From positions 248,001-312,000 of the forward strand of contig NZ_JBPKBI010000002.1 in assembly GCF_051388935.1 (NCBI RefSeq): a DNA stretch of 64,000 nucleotides, given 5' to 3'. Numbering within the stretch: the first letter of the stretch is position 1; every line of letters begins with the position of its first letter. This DNA comes from Yinghuangia sp035454725. GTDB lineage: Bacteria > Actinomycetota > Actinomycetes > Streptomycetales > Streptomycetaceae. A program made the position numbers and the translations under genes. The notes under the pieces are model-generated. The model saw nothing but the letters and a program-made list of their open reading frames with translations, was not told the DNA's origin and ran no database searches. This document shows, piece after piece, positions 21,416 to 29,842 of the stretch.

Positions 21416-23974
21416 TCACGCCGTCGCGTGGTCCTTCCGCTGGGCCCGCAGGGCGCGGGCCACGCCGTCGCGGCTCTCGACCACGAGGCGCCGCAGTGCG
21501 GGCGGCGGGTCGGCGTGGTCCAGCCAGGCGTCGGTGCGGTCCAGGGTGTCCTGCGACACCTGGATCGTCGGGTAGAGGCCGAGCACGATCTGCTGGGCGA
21601 TCTCGTTGGTGCGCTTCTCCCACACCTCGGCGATCGCGCCGAAGTAGCGCTCGGTGTAGGCCGCGAGGAGTTCGCGCTGGTCGGGCTGGACGAAACCGCC
21701 GATGACAGACGCCTGGGTGGCATTGGGGAGCTCGTCGGACTCGACGACCGACGCCCACGCCTCGTCCTTCGCCTCGCGTGTCGGCCGCGCCGCGAGGCAC
21801 GCCGCGGCGTGGCGGGCGCCCGCGGCCGTGTCGTCGCGGGCCAGTTCGGCGTCGATCTCGGGGCGGTCCGCGGCGCCCAGGACGACCAGCCGTCGCAGGA
21901 GCGTCCACCGAAGGTCGGTGTCCACGGCCAGGCCCTCAACCGTCTCGGTGCCGTCCAGCAGGCCCTTCAGCAGGGCGATCTGGTCGTCGGTGACGGCGAC
22001 GTTGGCCAGGCAGCGGGCCCACGCGAGCTGGTGGTCGCTGCCGGGGGCCGCGGCGCGCAGGTGGCCGAGTGCCGCCTCGGCGAGCCGGGCGAGACCGGTC
22101 GGCCGCCAGGCGGGGTCGGCGTACAGCTCCAGGGCGCTGATCAGTTGGCGGTGCAGCGAGCCGACGATGTTGATGTCCTTCTCCTCGCCGATGCCGGACA
22201 GCACGAGGGTCAGGTAGTCGCGGGCAGCCATCTCGGCGTCGCGGGTCATGTCCCATGCCGCCGCCCAGCACAGGGCGCGCGGCAGCGGTTCGACGAATTC
22301 GCCGATCGCCTCGGTGACGACGGCCAGCGACTGCTCGTCGAGGCGGATCTTGCAGTACGTGAGGTCGTCGTCGTTGAGGAGGACCACGTCCGGCCGGGCG
22401 CGGCCGACGAGTTCGGCGACCTCGGTGCGCGCCCCGGAGACGTCCAGTTCGACGCGGTGCGAGCGCACGAGGCCCTGCGGCGTGCGGTCGTAGAAGCCGA
22501 TCGCCATGCGGTGGGTGCGGATCGTGGGCCACGCCTCCGGGGCCTCCTGGAGCACCGCGAACGACGTGATCGTGCCGTCGGCGTCCGTGGTGATCTCGGG
22601 GCGCACCGTGTTGATGCCCGCGGTCTGGAGCCACTCGGCGGACCACGCGGACAGGTCGCGGCCGGAGGTCTCCTCCAGCGCGGTCAGCAGGTCGGCGAGG
22701 GTCGTGTTGCCCCACGCGTGGCGCTTGAAGTACGTGCGCACCCCGGCCATGAACTGTTCGCTGCCGACGTAGGCCACCAGTTGCTTGAGCACGGAGGCGC
22801 CCTTGGCGTAGGTGATGCCGTCGAAGTTGACCTCGACGTCCTCCAGGTCCCGGATGTCGGCGAAGATCGGGTGGGTGGACGGAAGTTGGTCCTGGCGGTA
22901 GGCCCATGTCTTCATCCGGTTGCCGAACGTCGCCCATGCGTGCGTCCAGCGGGTGACCTCGGCCTGGCAGCGGATCGAGGCGTAGGTCGCGAACGACTCG
23001 TTCAGCCACAGGTCGTCCCACCACTGCATGGTGACCAGGTCGCCGAACCACATGTGGGCGAGCTCGTGGAGGATCGTCTCCGCGCGGGTCTCGTACGACG
23101 CGTCGGTCACCTTCGACCGGAAGACGTAGTCCTCCAGGATCGTGACGCACCCGGCGTTCTCCATCGCCCCGGCGTTGTACTCCGGCACGAAGAGCTGGTC
23201 GTACTTCGCGAACGGGTAGGGGAAGTCGAACTGTTCGAGGAAATAGTCGAATCCCTGTTTGGTGACCTCGAAGATCCGGTCGGCGTCCAGGTATTCGGCG
23301 AGCGACTTGCGGCAGAACACGCCCAGCGGCACCTCGGTGCCGTCGGCGGCGGTGTAGGTGTCGCGCTCCGCGTGGTAGTGGCCGGCGACCAGGGCGGTGA
23401 TGTACGTCGAAATCCTCGGCGTGGGCGCGAACCGCCACACCGATGCGCCGTCACGCCCGGCTGCGGGCACGGGAGCCGGCGTCGGCGAGTTGCTGATCAC
23501 CTGCCAGTCTTCCGGGGCGGTGATGGTGAACGCGAACGTCGCCTTGAGGTCGGGTTGTTCGAAGTTCGCGAACACTCGGCGGGCGTCGGCGACCTCGAAC
23601 TGCGTGTACAGGTACGTCGACGAGTCCACGGGGTCGACGAACCGGTGTAGTCCTTCACCGGTGTTCATGTACGCGCACGCCGCGACGACCCGCAGCTCGT
23701 TCTCCGCGGCCAGCGAGTCCAGTCGGATCCTGCTGTCCGCGTACACCTTCGCCGGGTCGAGCGCGACGCCGTTGAGCGTGATCGCGTCGACCGACGGCGC
23801 GATGAGGTCGACGAACGTCGACGCACCGGGCTCCGCGCAGGCGAAACGCACGGTCGTCTCCGACACGAACGTCGGCCCGCTCCCGGTCAGGTCGAGCGCG
23901 ATGTCGTAGCCGTCGACGGTGAGGATCCGGGCCCGCTCACGGGCCTCGTCACGAGTGAGGTTGGTACCGGGCAC
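21416..23974 (-). CDS. pepN: M1 family aminopeptidase N (downstream copy)
   Basis: 852 residues, no signal peptide. M1 landmarks: GAMEN at residues 269-273, zinc site HELAH at 303-307 with third ligand Glu326 after exactly 18 residues (WLNESF), and the following helix with TYAKGASVLKQLVAYVG. The C-terminal half is the ERAP1-like helical domain. It removes N-terminal amino acids from peptides in the cytosol. The conserved start MPGTNLTRDEARERARI is shared with its upstream paralogue. Only 60 bases separate the two genes, so both are probably on one transcript. Confidence 0.95.
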   Translation of the reverse strand: MPGTNLTRDEARERARILTVDGYDIALDLTGSGPTFVSETTVRFACAEPGASTFVDLIAPSVDAITLNGVALDPAKVYADSRIRLDSLAAENELRVVAACAYMNTGEGLHRFVDPVDSSTYLYTQFEVADARRVFANFEQPDLKATFAFTITAPEDWQVISNSPTPAPVPAAGRDGASVWRFAPTPRISTYITALVAGHYHAERDTYTAADGTEVPLGVFCRKSLAEYLDADRIFEVTKQGFDYFLEQFDFPYPFAKYDQLFVPEYNAGAMENAGCVTILEDYVFRSKVTDASYETRAETILHELAHMWFGDLVTMQWWDDLWLNESFATYASIRCQAEVTRWTHAWATFGNRMKTWAYRQDQLPSTHPIFADIRDLEDVEVNFDGITYAKGASVLKQLVAYVGSEQFMAGVRTYFKRHAWGNTTLADLLTALEETSGRDLSAWSAEWLQTAGINTVRPEITTDADGTITSFAVLQEAPEAWPTIRTHRMAIGFYDRTPQGLVRSHRVELDVSGARTEVAELVGRARPDVVLLNDDDLTYCKIRLDEQSLAVVTEAIGEFVEPLPRALCWAAAWDMTRDAEMAARDYLTLVLSGIGEEKDINIVGSLHRQLISALELYADPAWRPTGLARLAEAALGHLRAAAPGSDHQLAWARCLANVAVTDDQIALLKGLLDGTETVEGLAVDTDLRWTLLRRLVVLGAADRPEIDAELARDDTAAGARHAAACLAARPTREAKDEAWASVVESDELPNATQASVIGGFVQPDQRELLAAYTERYFGAIAEVWEKRTNEIAQQIVLGLYPTIQVSQDTLDRTDAWLDHADPPPALRRLVVESRDGVARALRAQRKDHATA

Positions 23975-24034
23975 GCCGGTCGTCTCCTTTGCGTTCGGTG
24001 TTCGTGGCGGAAGAGTCGGTGGTCGCGTCGGGCA

Positions 24035-26578
24035 TCAGGCCCGTGCGTCCCGCGCCCGGGCGCGCAGCGCCCGCGCGGCGTCGTCGCGGCGTTCCAGGAC
24101 GAGGCGGCGCAGTGCGGGGGCACGCCGGTCGTCGGCGAGCCAATCGTCGGTGCGCCGAAGCAGTTCGGGCGAGTTGTCCCACATCGGGTAGAGGCCGACG
24201 ACGATCCGCCGGGCGATCTCGATGGAGCGCTCGTTCCAGACGCGCTCCAGCGCGGCGAAATAGGGCTCGGTGTACGGCGACAGCCCCGCCGGATCACTCG
24301 TGCGGGTGAAGCCGCGGATGACCGCGTCCACCATCGCGTTGGGCAGGTCGTCCGACTCGACGACCGACCGCCACGCCTCGGCCTTGTTGTCGACCGTGTC
24401 GACCGCGGCGCGGCACGCCGCCGCATGCTGGCGTCCCGCCGCGGTGTCGTCGTGCGCCAGTGTCGCGTCGATGTAGCCGATGTCCGCGGCCCCGCGCACG
24501 GCCAGGGTCTCGGTCATGAGCCAGGTCAGCTCCTTGTCGACCGTGAGGCCGTCGACGGTCTCGTCCCCCGAGAGCAGTCCGCGCAGGAACCGCAAGTCGG
24601 CTTCGGATACCGCGGCGCGGCCGAAGCACCGGGCCCACGCGAGTTGGTGGTCGCTGCCCGGGGCGGCGGCGCGCAGTTCGCGGAGCGCACCCGCCGCGAG
24701 GATCGCGCGCCCTTCTTCGCGCCACGCCGGGTCCGCGTAGTTGTCGAGGGCGGACTCGGCCTGCTCCAGGACCATCTGCACGACCGCGACGCGCGTCTCG
24801 CGGGCCGCGTGGCGCAGCACGAGCTGCACGAACTCCCTGGCCGGCAGCTCCGCGTCGCGTGTCAGATTCCACATCGCCGACCAGACCAGCGCGCGGGCCA
24901 ACGGATCGCGGACGTCCGACAGCCGCGCGGAAACGGCGTCCGCCGACACGTCGTCGAAGGCGATCTTGCAGTACGTCAGGTCGTCGTCGTTGAGCAGGAC
25001 CAAGGCCGGACGCGCGCGGCCGGCCAACTCGGGGATCTCCGTGCGCGCCCCGGCGATGTCCGCCTCGACGCGGTGGGTGCGCACCAGAACGCCGCTGCCG
25101 TCGTCTGCGTAGCAGCCGATCGCGACGCGGTGCGGCCGAAGGGGTTCGCCCTCCTGCCGCACGGCGAACGCCGTGACGGTGCCGGACGCGTCGACCGCGA
25201 TCTCCGGCACCAGCCGGTTCATGCCGGTGGTCTCCAGCCACGCCTTCGACCACGTCGACAGGTCGCGACCGCTCTCCGCCTCCAGCGCGGACAGCAGGTC
25301 GTGCAGACCGGTGTTGCCGTACGCGTGCTGTGCGAAGTAGCGGCGGGAGCCGGCGTAGAACGCGTCCTTGCCGACGTAGGAGACCAATTGCTTGAGCACC
25401 GAGGCGCCCTTGGCGTAGGTGATGCCGTCGAAATTCAGCATCGCGTCTTCGAGGTCGCGGATGTCGGCGACGATCGGGTGCGTGGTCGGCAGTTGGTCCT
25501 GCCGGTAGGCCCAGGCCTTGCGACGGACCGCGAACGACACCCACGAGTCCGCATATTCGGTGGCTTCGGCGACGGCCGCGGTCCCCATGTAGTCGGCGAA
25601 CGACTCCTTGAGCCACAGGTCGTCCCACCACGTCATGGTGACGAGGTCGCCGAACCACATGTGCGCCATCTCGTGCAGCAGCGTGTTGGCGCGGCCTTCG
25701 TAGGACGCCTCGGTGACCTTGGAGCGGAAGACGTACTCGTCGCGGAACGTCACACAGCCCGGGTTCTCCATCGCGCCGATGTTGTACTCGGGCACGAAGA
25801 CCTGGTCGTACTTGCCGAACGGGTACGGCAGCGCGAACCGGTCGGCGCGGTGGTAGAACGCGAAACCCGCCTTCGTCTGTCCGAACAACCGCTCGGCGTC
25901 CAGGTGTTCGGCGAGCGAACGGCGGCACAGCAGCGCGAGGGGGATGGTCGCGCCGTCGTCCTCGTACACGTCGCGCACCACGTGGTAGTCGCCGGCCGCG
26001 AGCGCGGTGATGTACGTCGAAATTCTCTTCGTCGGCTCGAACCGCCATCGCGCGACCCCCGGACCGACCGGCTCGCGCGCCGACTCGGCGGCGTTGGACA
26101 CCACCGTCCACTCCTCGGGCGCGATCACCGAGAAGGTGAACGACGCCTTCAGGTCCGGCTGTTCGAAGTTGGCGTAGAGCCGGCGGGCGTCGGCCGGCTC
26201 GAAGTGGGTGTACGTGTAGACGCTGCCGTCCGCAGGGTCCTCGAACCGGTGCAGCCCCTGGCCCGTGTGGCTGTAGGCGCAGTCGGCGACGACCCGCAGC
26301 ACGTTCTCCGCCGCCAGGTCCTCCAGCGCGATCCTGGCCCCGTCGAAGACCACCGCCGGGTCGAGCACGCGGTCGTTGAGGCGCACTTCGCGCACCTCGG
26401 GGGCGAGCAGGTCGGCGAAGGACGCGGCGCCGGGCTCGGCGCAGGTGAAGCGGATCACGGTCTCGGACCGGAAGGTCCGGGTGCCCGACGTCAGGTCGAG
26501 AGCGACGTCGTAGCTGTCGACGGCGATGATCCGGGCCCGCTCCCGGGCCTCGTCGCGCGTCAGATTCTTACCGGGCAC
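24035..26578 (-). CDS. pepN: M1 family aminopeptidase N (upstream paralogue)
   Basis: 847 residues, clearly a paralogue of the following gene: same opening (MPGKNLTRDEARERARII), GAMEN at 268-272, HEMAH at 302-306 and third zinc ligand Glu325 (WLKESF). Residues around the substrate pocket and many loops differ, for example a shorter segment around residue 165 and AEHLDAERLFGQTKAGFAFYHRAD in place of the partner's AEYLDADRIFEVTKQGFDYFLEQF. This suggests different specificity, not a recent duplication. It is the promoter-proximal gene of the pair and is divergent from the mycothiol-type reductase gene. Confidence 0.94.
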   Translation of the reverse strand: MPGKNLTRDEARERARIIAVDSYDVALDLTSGTRTFRSETVIRFTCAEPGAASFADLLAPEVREVRLNDRVLDPAVVFDGARIALEDLAAENVLRVVADCAYSHTGQGLHRFEDPADGSVYTYTHFEPADARRLYANFEQPDLKASFTFSVIAPEEWTVVSNAAESAREPVGPGVARWRFEPTKRISTYITALAAGDYHVVRDVYEDDGATIPLALLCRRSLAEHLDAERLFGQTKAGFAFYHRADRFALPYPFGKYDQVFVPEYNIGAMENPGCVTFRDEYVFRSKVTEASYEGRANTLLHEMAHMWFGDLVTMTWWDDLWLKESFADYMGTAAVAEATEYADSWVSFAVRRKAWAYRQDQLPTTHPIVADIRDLEDAMLNFDGITYAKGASVLKQLVSYVGKDAFYAGSRRYFAQHAYGNTGLHDLLSALEAESGRDLSTWSKAWLETTGMNRLVPEIAVDASGTVTAFAVRQEGEPLRPHRVAIGCYADDGSGVLVRTHRVEADIAGARTEIPELAGRARPALVLLNDDDLTYCKIAFDDVSADAVSARLSDVRDPLARALVWSAMWNLTRDAELPAREFVQLVLRHAARETRVAVVQMVLEQAESALDNYADPAWREEGRAILAAGALRELRAAAPGSDHQLAWARCFGRAAVSEADLRFLRGLLSGDETVDGLTVDKELTWLMTETLAVRGAADIGYIDATLAHDDTAAGRQHAAACRAAVDTVDNKAEAWRSVVESDDLPNAMVDAVIRGFTRTSDPAGLSPYTEPYFAALERVWNERSIEIARRIVVGLYPMWDNSPELLRRTDDWLADDRRAPALRRLVLERRDDAARALRARARDARA

Positions 26579-26816
26579 GGGTCACGCTCCCTCGTCGTCC
26601 TGGCCGTCGTGACGCGCCGACTGTCGTCGGTGTGTTGCCGATGCTGCGTCGACGCTGGTCGGTGTCGCCAGGCGACGTCCGCGCCGGAAGCCGCCCGACT
26701 GTTCGTCGCCTGATCCTTTCACGGCGGGCCCGGCCGGCGCGGTCGTTGCGGAATGGGGAGCGGCGGGGCGGCGTTGCACCGCGGAGACGCACACGCTGCT
26801 CGGAAGGATGGGATTC

Positions 26817-27434
26817 GTGACGACCGCCACACGTGACCAAGCGCATTTCTGGTTCGACCCGCTGTGCCCGTGGGCCTGGATGACTTCGCGGTGGATGCTC
26901 GAAGTCGAGAAGGTGCGCCCCGTCGATGTCACGTGGCACGTCATGAGCCTCGCGGTCCTCAACGAGCACCGCGACGACCTGCCCGCGCAGTACAAGGAGC
27001 TGCTCGCGGCCGCCTGGGGGCCGGTGCGCGTGTGCATCGCCGCCGAGCGGAAGTACGGCAACGAGGTCCTTCTGCCGCTCTACACCGCGCTCGGCACCCG
27101 GCGCCACCCGGGCGGCCGCGACCTGGACCGCGCCACGATCGAGGAAGCGCTGGAGGAGGCCGGCCTGCCGCGCGAACTCGCGGACGCGGCGGACTCCACC
27201 GACCACGACACCGCCCTGCGCGCGTCGCACAAGGAGGGCATCACCCTGGTCGGGGAGGACGTCGGCACGCCTGTCGTCGCGGTGAACGGCATCGCGTTCT
27301 TCGGCCCCGTCGTGACGCCGGCACCCAAGGGCGAGGCCGCCGGGAAGCTGTGGGACGGCTGCGTCCTGGTCGCGGGCACCCCGGGATTCTTCGAGCTCAA
27401 GCGCACCCGCACGCAAGGCCCCGTTTTCGACTGA
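26817..27434 (+). CDS. DsbA-fold mycothiol-type reductase (Rv2466c/Mrx2-like), CPWA variant
   Basis: 205 residues, thioredoxin fold with the DsbA helical insert. The active site reads FDPLCPWAWMTSRW: Cys17-Pro-Trp-Ala20. Mycobacterial Rv2466c, a mycothiol-dependent nitroreductase, has CPWC, so the resolving Cys is Ala here and only a monothiol mechanism is possible. The cis-Pro region VGTPVVAVNGIAFFGPVVT is conserved. GTG at 26817 was preferred over ATG at 26808 because GGAAGG (26802-26807) has proper spacing only to the GTG. The gene is divergent from pepN and not far from sod, consistent with a redox role. Confidence 0.85.
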   Translation: MTTATRDQAHFWFDPLCPWAWMTSRWMLEVEKVRPVDVTWHVMSLAVLNEHRDDLPAQYKELLAAAWGPVRVCIAAERKYGNEVLLPLYTALGTRRHPGGRDLDRATIEEALEEAGLPRELADAADSTDHDTALRASHKEGITLVGEDVGTPVVAVNGIAFFGPVVTPAPKGEAAGKLWDGCVLVAGTPGFFELKRTRTQGPVFD

Positions 27435-27512
27435 CCGTCAGGCCGCCGTTCCGTGACTCGGGTCGGCCCGGCAGCGCCACCGACCTGCTTCCGGCTGACC
27501 GTCAGGCCGCCG
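27431..27512. repeat. 18-base direct repeat pair
   Basis: CTGACCGTCAGGCCGCCG occurs at 27431-27448 (overlapping the stop of the reductase gene) and again at 27495-27512. A shorter repeat GCCGTTCCGTG follows each copy (near 27446 and 27544), as after a local duplication of the gene end. Confidence 0.8.
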
Positions 27513-27516
27513 AAGG

Positions 27517-27537
27517 CCGCAGGCTCCGCGCCTGCGG
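27517..27537 (+). terminator. hairpin after the mycothiol-type reductase gene
   Basis: CCGCAGGC (27517-27524) pairs with GCCTGCGG (27530-27537) around a five-base loop, followed by TCTT. Confidence 0.6.
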
Positions 27538-27612
27538 TCTTCCGCCGTTCCGTGCCATCCTCGTGCGGCGACACCGCGCGCACCGATCCTGACGGAATGT
27601 GACATACGCCAA

Positions 27613-27618
27613 TAAAAT
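27613..27618 (+). promoter_or_regulatory. -10 element for a leaderless transcript
   Basis: TAAAAT six bases before the ATG at 27625, in an unusually AT-rich patch for this sequence. A TSS at or next to the ATG would make the mRNA leaderless. No convincing -35 at normal spacing. Confidence 0.5.
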
Positions 27619-27624
27619 GGATAG

Positions 27625-28338
27625 ATGACCGCGCCTGAACGTTCGAGACCCCTGGTACGCACGGCCCGTCGCGGCCGCCCCGACCCGCGTACCCCGAACG
27701 GCAACGCGCCGTTCGGCTCGCGGCGGCCGGGTGTGCGCGACCGGGTGTTCTCCGCGGCCTTGCGCCCGACGGCCGCTGTGTGGTGGCTCTTCGGCCTGCG
27801 CCAGAGCGCCGCGACGGTACGCCACTACTACCGGCGCGGTGGCGGCGAACTCGTCGTGGCCCCCGAAGGCCCGTTGGCCACCGCGCCGTTCCGCCGGGTC
27901 GCCGACCGACACCTGGAGGAGTGGCGCGACCTGGCCGTGGCGCGCTGGCGGCGAAGCGGCGGCGTGGAGCGCGAGTTCGACACCACCACGAACTGGCACG
28001 GCGTACGCATCGGCAAAGGCGACGACCTCGACTGGTGGCTCGCGCTGCGCGGCCTGCAGTACCGCATGACCGGACGCCTCGACATCGACCCGGGCGAGGA
28101 CGCCGCCGAGGACGCCCGGGTCCGCGTCGTCTACGAGGTCGAGATCTACAAGGACTGGGGCTTCGACAAGGGTGAGGACGAATACGGCCTGTCCTTCACC
28201 CCGCTGGCCCGCCTGCACGAGGCGGGTCTGGCCCGCGAGTACCGCGTCGTCGGGCGCAGCCGACCCCTGGTGTGGACCGCCCCGACCACGAAGGGGAGCC
28301 CCGGGGCCGCGGGCATGCCTGCGGGTGACCGGCGTTGA
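27625..28338 (+). CDS. protein of unknown function
   Basis: 237 residues. A basic, low-complexity N-terminus (about 40 residues rich in Arg/Pro) precedes a possibly hydrophobic stretch (ALRPTAAVWWLFGL), then a soluble domain with conserved-looking Trp and acidic residues (DDLDWWLALRGLQYRM; VVYEVEIYKDWGFDKGEDEYG). I do not recognise the family. It shares a bidirectional terminator with sod. The start is supported by the -10 element directly upstream. Codon use matches the neighbours. Confidence 0.65.
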   Translation: MTAPERSRPLVRTARRGRPDPRTPNGNAPFGSRRPGVRDRVFSAALRPTAAVWWLFGLRQSAATVRHYYRRGGGELVVAPEGPLATAPFRRVADRHLEEWRDLAVARWRRSGGVEREFDTTTNWHGVRIGKGDDLDWWLALRGLQYRMTGRLDIDPGEDAAEDARVRVVYEVEIYKDWGFDKGEDEYGLSFTPLARLHEAGLAREYRVVGRSRPLVWTAPTTKGSPGAAGMPAGDRR

Positions 28339-28361
28339 CGCGTCGTTAGTGTGTCGGCAGC

Positions 28362-28400
28362 GAGAGGACCCCGCGCGATTGGCCCGCGCGGGGTCCTCTC
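28362..28400. terminator. bidirectional terminator between convergent genes
   Basis: GAGAGGACCCCGCGCG (28362-28377) and CGCGCGGGGTCCTCTC (28385-28400) form a perfect 16-base stem with a seven-base loop. It serves the unknown gene on the plus strand and sod on the minus strand. Confidence 0.85.
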
Positions 28401-28483
28401 CGGCCTGACTGGTCCGACGTGGGAAGACGATCGGTCCGAAAGGCCCCCGGAGGTCACGTCCCTCCGGGATTCCGTGCGTGCCG

Positions 28484-29110
28484 TCAGACGAGGGCGCCGG
28501 CGGCCTTCGCCCGGCCGAAGCGGGCGGCGACGTCCTGCCAGTTGACGATCCGCCACATGGCGTCGACGAAGTCGGGCTTGACGTTCTTGTACTGAAGGTA
28601 GAACGCGTGCTCCCAGGCGTCGAAGACGAGCAGCGGGATCGAGCCCTGGCCGATGTTGCCCTGGTGGTCGTAGACCTGCTCGACGATGAGGCGCTGCCCC
28701 AGGGGCTCCCACGCGAGTACGCCCCAGCCGGAGCCCTGCGTCGTGGCGGTCGCCTTGGTGAGCTGGCTCTTGAACTTCTCGAAGCCGCCGAGGTGTTCGT
28801 CGATCGCCTCGCGCAGTTCGCCCTCGGCGCCGTCCTTGCCGGGCTCGCCGCCGCCGTCACCCGACAAGTTCGTCCAGTAGATCGAGTGCAGCACATGCCC
28901 GGCGAGATGGAACGCCAGCGTGCGCTCCAGGCCGACGATGCCGCCGAGCTGGTCCTTGTCGCGGGCCTCGGCAAGCTGCTCAAGGGTGTCGTTCGCACCC
29001 TTGACATACGCCGCGTGGTGCTTGTCGTGATGCAGCTCGATGATCTGACCGCTGATGACGGGTTCCAACGCCGCGTAGTCGTACGGCAACTCGGGCAGGG
29101 TGTAGGTCAT
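28484..29110 (-). CDS. sodF: Fe/Mn superoxide dismutase (SodF/SodA type)
   Basis: 208 residues. Metal ligands by motif: His27 (ELHHDKHH), His75 (HVLHSIYW), Asp164 and His168 (FDAWEHAFYLQY). It converts superoxide to peroxide and oxygen in the cytosol. An RBS (CGGAGGA, five-base spacing) precedes the ATG. A perfect Nur-type box lies 24-40 bases upstream, which in Streptomyces marks the nickel-repressed Fe-containing sodF, alternative to the nickel enzyme SodN. The active-site Gln sits in the C-terminal half (DHQGNIG, Gln150), the MnSOD-like position, so metal preference cannot be settled by sequence. Confidence 0.93.
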   Translation of the reverse strand: MTYTLPELPYDYAALEPVISGQIIELHHDKHHAAYVKGANDTLEQLAEARDKDQLGGIVGLERTLAFHLAGHVLHSIYWTNLSGDGGGEPGKDGAEGELREAIDEHLGGFEKFKSQLTKATATTQGSGWGVLAWEPLGQRLIVEQVYDHQGNIGQGSIPLLVFDAWEHAFYLQYKNVKPDFVDAMWRIVNWQDVAARFGRAKAAGALV

Positions 29111-29133
29111 CAGTTCCTCCGAGACGATTGCAC

Positions 29134-29150
29134 TTGCAAGCTACTTGCAA
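29134..29150 (-). promoter_or_regulatory. Nur-type nickel-responsive operator upstream of sod
   Basis: TTGCAA (29134-29139), five-base spacer GCTAC, TTGCAA (29145-29150). This equals the published Streptomyces Nur box form, TTGCAA-N5-TTGCAA. It is placed between 24 and 40 bases before the sod ATG, where it would overlap the promoter and repress when nickel is plentiful. The box is seen directly; the regulator lies outside the window. Confidence 0.8.
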
Positions 29151-29317
29151 CTGTCGATCCTACGCAACAAACCCTCTCGGCCGCGCAACGGCGCCACCGG
29201 CACGTCCGGCGTCCGACGGCGAATCAAGGCGCGGCTTGTCGGACACCGGCATAAACGGTCGTTAACGTCGTCGGTACGTTCATGTGAGTCCCGCAAGTGA
29301 TCCGAATGGGAGTCGCC

Positions 29318-29694
29318 ATGAGCACCGCCCTGCCCGGCGCGCCTGTACCGGTTCTCGCCGACCTCGTCCCGACGCGCTTGTTCCGCGGAGTCGTCGTACG
29401 CGACGCGGCACTCGTCGTCGGAGCCGCCGGATTCGTCGGCCTCGCCGCGCAACTCTCCGTCCTCATCCCGGGCTCGCCCGTACCCGTCACGGGTCAGACC
29501 TTCGCGGTGCTGTTGGCGGCAACGCCGTCATCTACGCGGCGGGTCTGACCTATCTCGCCCGGGATCTCGACATCGGCCTTTCCCGCGCCTACGAAATCGG
29601 TATGCAGGATTATCTTTTCGGCGACGCGCTCAAGATCGCCGTCGCCGTGGGCTTGTTGCCCGCGGTGTGGAGGCTCGCCGGTCGCCGCGGCTGA
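29318..29694 (+). pseudogene. bioY: bioY biotin transporter gene with an internal frameshifting deletion
   Basis: The frame from ATG 29318 encodes a BioY N-terminus (TM1 DAALVVGAAGFVGLAAQLSVLIP, then GSPVPVTGQTFAVLL). It breaks near 29517-29522, after which another frame encodes a BioY C-terminus (GNAVIYAAGLTYLARDLDIG; FGDALKIAVAVGLLPAVWRLAG). About 70-80 residues, including TM2-TM4, are missing, and the remaining length is not a multiple of three. BioY is the biotin-binding S component of ECF transporters. Either a real deletion made a pseudogene, or the draft assembly lost about 0.2 kb here. No bioM or bioN is adjacent. Confidence 0.8.
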
Positions 29695-29842
29695 CCGGAG
29701 AATCGCGATAAAACCGGTGGGGTTACCCCCGGAGCACGAGAGGGAAACGGGTGCCCGGTGTCGGCCGAGCGCGCGCCCGCGGATTTTTTCTCCTCACCAA
29801 ATCCCCTTCCGGGGCGGTGACTTCGAGCTCTAGCATCCGCTC

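Noticed and set aside
26808..26810. ATG as start of the mycothiol-type reductase
   Set aside because: GGAAGG is immediately adjacent; GTG at 26817 has proper spacing.
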